A DNA stretch of 18,885 nt from Denitrificimonas halotolerans (GTDB taxonomy: Bacteria; Pseudomonadota; Gammaproteobacteria; Pseudomonadales; Pseudomonadaceae). A program made the translations under genes and the position numbers. Position 1 is the first letter of the stretch; the number at the start of each line of letters is the position of its first letter. Below the pieces are notes generated by a model that was not told the DNA's origin, ran no database searches, and saw only the letters and a list, made by a program, of their open reading frames with translations. Positions 15,353 through 18,885 of this stretch are shown one piece after another. The DNA lies in contig NZ_JAXIVU010000029.1 in the NCBI RefSeq assembly GCF_034259425.1, positions 1 through 18,885 of the forward strand. Direction: 5' to 3'.

Positions 15353-16381
15353 TTAGGCTTTGAGCTCGCGACGGATAATTTCTGCTCCAGCGCTCAAGGC
15401 ATTGAGTTTACCCCGAGCAACTGAGCGGGATAAAGGGGCCATACCACAGTTGGTTGACGGATACAGTTTGTCGGCATCAACAAATTGCAGTGCTTTACGT
15501 AGTGTTGCGGCAACTTCTTCTGGTGTTTCAATGGTGTTAGTGGCTACATCAATGGCGCCAAGCATGACTTTCTTACCACGTATGAGCTCAATCAAGTCAA
15601 TGGGCACGTGAGAGTTTTGGCATTCTAGCGAGATAATATCTAAGCTGGATTTTTGTAGCTTAGGAAAAACTTCTTCATATTGGCGCCATTCAGAACCTAA
15701 GGTCTTTTTCCAGTCGGTGTTGGCTTGAATGCCATAACCGTAGCAAATATGTACAGCGGTTTCACACTTCAAACCTTCTACGGCTCTTTCGAGTGCGGCA
15801 ATGCCCCAAGCATTGACTTCATCAAAAAATACATTAAATGACGGTTCGTCAAATTGGATAATATCCACTCCTGCTGCTTCTAATTCGCGGGCTTCTTGAT
15901 TGAGAATGACGGCAAATTCCCAGGCTAGCTGTTCTCGGCTTTTATAGTGAGCATCGTACAGGGTGTCGACCATAGTCATTGGTCCAGGTAAGGCCCACTT
16001 TATGGGTTGTTGGGTGTGTTGACGTAAGAACTTGGCATCTTCTACAAAGACTGATTTAGGGCGGCTTACGGCACCTACTACAGTCGGAACGCTCGCATCG
16101 TAGCGGTCACGGATTTTGACTGTTGCACGTTGTTTAAAATCAACACCGTCCAAATGCTCAATAAAGGTGGTGACAAAATGTTGGCGAGTTTGCTCACCGT
16201 CACTGACAATATCAATCCCTGCTTGTTGTTGCTCTTGCAGCCAGACACGCAAAGCATCTTGCTTGCCTTCAACCAATGCTTCTCCTTGTAAGCGCCAAGC
16301 TGACCAAATAGTTTCAGGCTCGGCTAGCCAAGATGGTTTAGGTAAGCTGCCGGCGGTGGATGTGGGTAATAAGATGCTCAT
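15353..16381 (-). CDS. mesD: Core methionine synthase MesD (MetE catalytic-domain family)
   Basis: 342 residues, the length of the MetE C-terminal catalytic domain alone; the folate-binding N-terminal half of MetE is absent. Zn/homocysteine-site residues are visible: H211 and C213 (V-H-I-C-Y-G-Y-G), E253 (S-L-E-C) and C312 (T-N-C-G-M). The neighbour is a DUF1852 protein, the mark of the MesD family described from aerobic bacteria such as Acinetobacter, where MesD makes methionine from homocysteine without methyl-folate or cobalamin but needs DUF1852 (MesX) and oxygen. The methyl donor is not something I can read from sequence. The start has AGGA about seven bases upstream. It follows mesX by 42 bases on the same strand. 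Confidence 0.9.
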   Translation of the reverse strand: MSILLPTSTAGSLPKPSWLAEPETIWSAWRLQGEALVEGKQDALRVWLQEQQQAGIDIVSDGEQTRQHFVTTFIEHLDGVDFKQRATVKIRDRYDASVPTVVGAVSRPKSVFVEDAKFLRQHTQQPIKWALPGPMTMVDTLYDAHYKSREQLAWEFAVILNQEARELEAAGVDIIQFDEPSFNVFFDEVNAWGIAALERAVEGLKCETAVHICYGYGIQANTDWKKTLGSEWRQYEEVFPKLQKSSLDIISLECQNSHVPIDLIELIRGKKVMLGAIDVATNTIETPEEVAATLRKALQFVDADKLYPSTNCGMAPLSRSVARGKLNALSAGAEIIRRELKA

Positions 16382-16423
16382 GATGAATCCTGTTTTAAAT
16401 TTTGTAAGTAATAAAGCTCAAAT

Positions 16424-17407
16424 TCAGGCAGCGTGTTTAGCTGACCATTGCTCAAGTAAACCTTGATAGGGCTTGATGAAGTTTTCTTCAGTAAATTTCC
16501 CTTGTTCAAGCGCGAGTTTATTGCGCTCTTCTCGGTCATAAAAAACTTGTGTTAATGAATGGTCTGGATTCTGTAAGCTAGGTTGGTAGTATTCCCCTGC
16601 CACAGCGTTTGCATTATAAATTTCAGGGCGATAAATCTTTTGAAAAGATTCCATAGTGCTAATGGTGCTAATCAGCTCAAGCTCAGTGTAATCACTGAGT
16701 AGATCACCAAAAAAATGGAATGCTAGAGGTGCGACACTGTTCGGCGGCATAAAATAGCGCACTGCTAAGCCCATTTTTTTGAAATACTGCTCAGTTAAAG
16801 ACGACTCGTTGGGTTGGTATTCCACGCCAAGGATTGGGTGTTCATTGCCCGTTCTGTGATAAATTTTATTATCTGAAACACTGAGGCAAATCACTGGCAG
16901 CTTAGTAAAGTTTTTTTGGTAGGCATCTGAATTAACAAAGCTTTTGAAAATATTGGCATGCAGCTCACCAAAATCGCTTGGGACACTGAATTTAGTTTGT
17001 CCTTTGTTATGTTCTTTCAGTCGTACGCTAAAATCATAATCACGTACATAGGAAGAAAAGTTATTACCAAGAATGCCTTCGATACGTTTGTTGTTGAGAT
17101 GGTCAACAATGGTAGTTTGCAAAACCTCAATTGCAGGGAAGCTGCTTTCAGTACCTTGATGATTAATTTTCATGTCAACAGAAATGATATCGAGCTCAAC
17201 AGAATAACGATTGCTTTTAGGGTTATCCCAATGCGCGAGGGCATTAAAGCGGTTGTTAATCATCATTAAAGTATTACGCAAGTTTTGCTGACGACTTGCT
17301 CCTCTAGCCAAGTTAGCAAAGTTGGTTGTGGCACGCGTATTGTCTGAAGGATGATAATTCTCATCGAAATCAATGCTGTTAATAGCAAAGATAAAGTCGT
17401 TAGTCAT
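16424..17407 (-). CDS. mesX: DUF1852 protein MesX, partner of MesD
   Basis: 327 residues from ATG 17407 (M-T-N-D-F-I-F-A-I). The family pattern is recognisable: P-S-D-N-T-R-A-T-T-N-F-A-N-L-A-R-G (21-37), R-Q-Q-N-L-R-N-T-L, and R-F-N-A-L-A-H-W-D-N-P. There is no signal peptide or membrane segment. An upstream in-frame ATG at 17449 adds 14 residues not expected in the family, so I use the second; a ribosome site is weak at both. Known: DUF1852 is required together with MesD and oxygen for methionine formation, but its chemistry was unsettled when described. It is the first gene of a mesX-mesD operon. Confidence 0.88.
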   Translation of the reverse strand: MTNDFIFAINSIDFDENYHPSDNTRATTNFANLARGASRQQNLRNTLMMINNRFNALAHWDNPKSNRYSVELDIISVDMKINHQGTESSFPAIEVLQTTIVDHLNNKRIEGILGNNFSSYVRDYDFSVRLKEHNKGQTKFSVPSDFGELHANIFKSFVNSDAYQKNFTKLPVICLSVSDNKIYHRTGNEHPILGVEYQPNESSLTEQYFKKMGLAVRYFMPPNSVAPLAFHFFGDLLSDYTELELISTISTMESFQKIYRPEIYNANAVAGEYYQPSLQNPDHSLTQVFYDREERNKLALEQGKFTEENFIKPYQGLLEQWSAKHAA

Positions 17408-17459
17408 GATGCTCTGATATCCAATTTGTGCAATAAAACTTGAATGCAAGCTTACTGTC

Positions 17460-17493
17460 GGTTTAGTCGCTGACTGGCTCTAGCCAGTAAACC
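17460..17493. other. Nested inverted repeat upstream of mesX
   Basis: Outer arms GGTTTA (17460-17465) and TAAACC (17488-17493) enclose inner arms ACTGGCT (17473-17479) and AGCCAGT (17482-17488). In the mesX leader this could fold into an interrupted hairpin. There is no T-run. Confidence 0.45.
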
Positions 17494-17507
17494 GAACAGT
17501 CTGTTCG
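17493..17507. promoter_or_regulatory. Palindromic operator-like site upstream of mesX
   Basis: CGAACA-GTC-TGTTCG, perfect six-base arms with a three-base centre, about 86 bp before the mesX start. The form, short arms centred on GTC, resembles operators of TetR-family repressors. No TetR gene is in the window, so the regulator is unknown. Confidence 0.45.
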
Positions 17508-17562
17508 TGTTTATAGCTGATTAATTAATTGCCCTAGTGCTTTAGAGCAGAGAATGGATACA

Positions 17563-17591
17563 TTTATACGTGTATAGGTTTATGAATAAAA
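17563..17591 (-). promoter_or_regulatory. Possible mesX promoter
   Basis: On the minus strand TTTTAT (17591-17586), 17-base spacer, TATAAA (17568-17563). The -35 is poor, as expected of an activator-dependent promoter. The choice is uncertain because the region is AT-rich; a second TATAAA lies near 17511-17516 without a -35. Confidence 0.3.
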
Positions 17592-17613
17592 ATGATCTTA
17601 TTTCAGTCTGTGT

Positions 17614-17628
17614 ATGAGTATTTCTCAT
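17614..17628. promoter_or_regulatory. Possible MetR site (TGAG-N5-CTCA)
   Basis: ATGAG-TATTT-CTCAT is a perfect inverted repeat with the five-base centre of the E. coli MetR box (TGAA-N5-TTCA), one base different in each arm. It lies upstream of the possible mesX promoter, centred about 64 bases before the expected start of transcription, a usual LysR activator position. Confidence 0.35.
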
Positions 17629-17679
17629 GATTGTTGTGAGGCAGTATTTTAAAGGAGGAGGGCGAGTAAAAACTTTGCT

Positions 17680-17828
17680 TGCTCTGTGCTGCTTGCGGAT
17701 GGGTTTGCAACGCAGACCTGTAAGGTCAGGGGTGTTTGTCGCATCAACGCAGTGTAAAACATTCTTGCGGTCGAGCATGGCCGTTTTAGTAGTGGGAGCC
17801 CCGTTCTTTAGGTCGGGATAGATGTCAA
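17680..17828 (+). pseudogene. Decayed tnpB 3' end with IS right end
   Basis: From about 17733 to 17784 the DNA reads, in the tnpB frame, I-N-A-V-stop-N-I-L-A-V-E-H-G-R, matching I-N-A-A-R-N-I-L-A-A-G-H-G-R at the end of the intact copy, with an in-frame stop and a short deletion. Further upstream a C-A-A-C-G (near 17688) may be the remains of the first zinc-ribbon pair. The right end follows with CATGGCCGT (17776-17784), stem CCCG/CGGG (17800-17803 with 17814-17817), TTTAGG (17807-17812) and GATGTCAA (17821-17828). No left end or 5' part of the gene is seen. The upstream boundary is approximate. Confidence 0.75.
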
Positions 17829-17829
17829 A

Positions 17830-18414
17830 ATGAGTAAAGCCATGCGCAGAGTATTTTTTGGACTAGAGATTCCAGCTAAAACTAAAGCACGTTTGTTGCA
17901 GGTCAGGACTGAAGTGGCAGGTGCCAAATGGCAAAGTGTTGAGCAACTGCATTTAACTTCGTTATTTCTGGGCAATATAGATGCAAACTCTTTGTCCGCG
18001 GTTCGTGCGGCAGTGCGTAATATCTCTTTGGCAGCGTTTAAGTTGGATATTTTAGGCTTAGACTGCTTTGGTCAGCCCCATGCACCTAAACACCTTTGGG
18101 CAAGGATTGTGCCAGACACTTCGGTGATCAATCTGCATGAGGCTATTAAAAATCGAGTGGAGAGTCTTGGAATAGAAACCGAACGGCGTGCTTATCGTCC
18201 ACATCTCACCCTGGCTCGATTTAAGCGCCACCCTGGCTCAGTGGAGCGTTTGCTAGACGAGCACCGTGCAACATTTTTTGGACGTTTTCAGGTGGATGAA
18301 TTTGTACTGTTTGAGAGCCGGCAGAACACGGCTGGATCAGTCTATAACGTGCTAGAGCGCTATCCTTTGCATGCACTCAAGCTCTTAGAGCAAGCGAATG
18401 CCGAGTCTAATTAA
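17830..18414 (+). CDS. thpR: RNA 2',3'-cyclic phosphodiesterase (2H family)
   Basis: 194 residues of the 2H phosphoesterase (LigT/ThpR) family, which opens 2',3'-cyclic phosphates to 2'-phosphates at RNA ends. Both HxTx motifs are present: H41-L-T43-S and H125-L-T127-L, each in the usual setting (Q-L-H-L-T-S-L-F-L-G and Y-R-P-H-L-T-L-A-R-F). F-F-G-L-E-I-P near the start is typical. The first ATG, 17830, lies two bases after an IS right end; GGGATAG in that end is the only ribosome site I see. A second start at 17842 (M-R-R-V-F-F-G) fits the family N terminus equally well. No terminator is obvious after it. Confidence 0.93.
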   Translation: MSKAMRRVFFGLEIPAKTKARLLQVRTEVAGAKWQSVEQLHLTSLFLGNIDANSLSAVRAAVRNISLAAFKLDILGLDCFGQPHAPKHLWARIVPDTSVINLHEAIKNRVESLGIETERRAYRPHLTLARFKRHPGSVERLLDEHRATFFGRFQVDEFVLFESRQNTAGSVYNVLERYPLHALKLLEQANAESN

Positions 18415-18569
18415 GTGGGCTTACCTTGATTGACTGAGTGGAAAGTGTACTAGTGCAGTTTTTATGCAATGAGGCTGTCCGAGTTGCTTGTAGCAAAATC
18501 GAAGTATCACATATAAATGAATACTGCTTTCTCTTGCCAACAGTTATCGCATAAAGTCGCTATTCTCAA

Positions 18570-18606
18570 TTATCAAAATCGCGTAAGACCTCGTACTTTT
18601 AGTGCG
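18570..18606 (+). mobile_element. Left end of a second IS200/IS605-type element
   Basis: TTAT (18570-18573) then CAAAA, TCGCGTAAGACC (18579-18590) and a subterminal hairpin CGTAC-TTTTA-GTGCG (18592-18606). The same block occurs at 14021-14060. It precedes a tnpB start by about 100 bases, as expected of a left end; TTAT is the probable target tetranucleotide. Confidence 0.7.
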
Positions 18607-18620
18607 GGAATGGATAGGGA

Positions 18621-18638
18621 GGGCTGCTTAAGCAGCCC
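18621..18638. other. Perfect 18-bp palindrome in the leader of the second tnpB
   Basis: GGGCTGCTTAAGCAGCCC is fully self-complementary (nine-base arms). It sits between the IS left end and the tnpB start. It could form a hairpin that ends transcription entering from outside, or a protein site; there is no T-run after it. Confidence 0.5.
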
Positions 18639-18703
18639 CTTAACCCCTAAACAAACACGCTAAAGTCTTTGCAGTATAGGTTGGTACTGGTATTGTATAC
18701 AGT

Positions 18704-18885
18704 ATGATAAAGCACACCAAAACATTAAAAGTTCGAGTACGAGATAGGCATGTGTCCTTGCTAAACCGCATGGCTCGCAGCGTCAATTTCGTCTGGAACT
18801 TTGTTAATGAATTAAGTCAACGCTCGATTAAAGAGCGTGGTGTGTTTTTGTCTGCGTATGATATGCATCCCTACACTAAGGGCGC
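18704..18885 (+). CDS. tnpB: TnpB-type RNA-guided nuclease, N-terminal part (3' end outside window)
   Basis: The frame starts at ATG 18704 and is open to the last base, about 60 codons. The translation M-I-K-H-T-K-T-L-K-V-R-V-R-D, then L-L-N-R-M-A-R-S-V-N-F-V-W-N-F-V-N-E, matches the N-terminal WED/helical part of TnpB (the F-V-W-N segment is typical). No Shine-Dalgarno is visible before the ATG, so weak translation or another start is possible. There is no tnpA between the left end and this gene, so the element would depend on a transposase elsewhere. Whether it is the same element type as the copy at 1-246 cannot be judged, since the two visible parts do not overlap. Confidence 0.85.
   Translation, partial: MIKHTKTLKVRVRDRHVSLLNRMARSVNFVWNFVNELSQRSIKERGVFLSAYDMHPYTKG

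Noticed and set aside
16958..17269. 103-codon plus-strand frame opposite mesX
   Set aside because: It is antisense to a conserved DUF1852 gene and its translation looks random.
17408..17540. SAM or cobalamin riboswitch before mesX
   Set aside because: Hairpins are present, but I see none of the conserved core sequences of these riboswitches, so I only report palindromes.
17542..17821. Short frames on both strands between mesX and thpR
   Set aside because: The plus-strand one crosses the tnpB remnant in the wrong frame, and the minus one has no features; the DNA is explained as promoter region plus IS remnant.
1..18885. CRISPR array, tRNA or rRNA genes, phage or new defence system
   Set aside because: I found no regularly spaced repeats, no cloverleaf-like segments and no such protein genes. 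TnpB is the only nuclease present, and it belongs to the IS elements.

Overview
The window looks like chromosome from a gammaproteobacterium of the Pseudomonas group with a fairly low GC content (about 45-50% by eye). I base this on the proteins (ackA-pta beside a slyD-type FKBP; mlaFEDCB-ibaG-murA-hisG-hisD-hisC in the order I recall from Pseudomonas; the short form of HisG) and on many TTA/TTG/ATT codons. A low-GC Pseudomonadaceae lineage such as Thiopseudomonas or Denitrificimonas would fit, but this is inference.

Layout. Bases 1-263 hold the 3' end of an IS200/IS605-type tnpB and its right end, which runs into the stop codon of pta. 260-3562 (minus strand) is the acetate operon ackA-pta. 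3773-4258 is a slyD-like FKBP prolyl isomerase with a strong terminator. 4474-12312 (plus strand) is one tightly packed run: mlaF-mlaE-mlaD-mlaC-mlaB (phospholipid transport for outer-membrane asymmetry), ibaG, murA (first committed step of peptidoglycan synthesis), then hisG, hisD and hisC. orn (oligoribonuclease) follows, then a NarL/LuxR-type response regulator with a terminator. 15086-14166 (minus) is metR. 17407-15353 (minus) is mesX-mesD, a two-gene folate- and cobalamin-independent methionine synthase system. thpR (RNA 2',3'-cyclic phosphodiesterase) lies at 17830-18414, and a second tnpB begins at 18704 and runs out of the window.

Most of the window is core metabolism. The unusual material is in the gaps. 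Parts of one IS200/IS605 (tnpB) family occur four times: a tnpB 3' end (1-263), a roughly 105-bp non-coding element in which a left end is joined directly to a right end (14021-14129), a decayed tnpB 3' end ending two bases before the thpR start codon (about 17680-17828), and a fresh left end leading into a tnpB start (18570-18885). Each right end carries the conserved fold expected of the 3' scaffold of a TnpB guide RNA, and each is followed by a different flank.

The other point of interest is the methionine block. mesX (DUF1852), mesD and the homocysteine-responsive regulator metR are all on the minus strand. Several palindromes lie upstream of mesX, and a long perfect hairpin lies between mesD and metR. 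I found no CRISPR array, rRNA, tRNA or phage genes, and no clearly new defence system.
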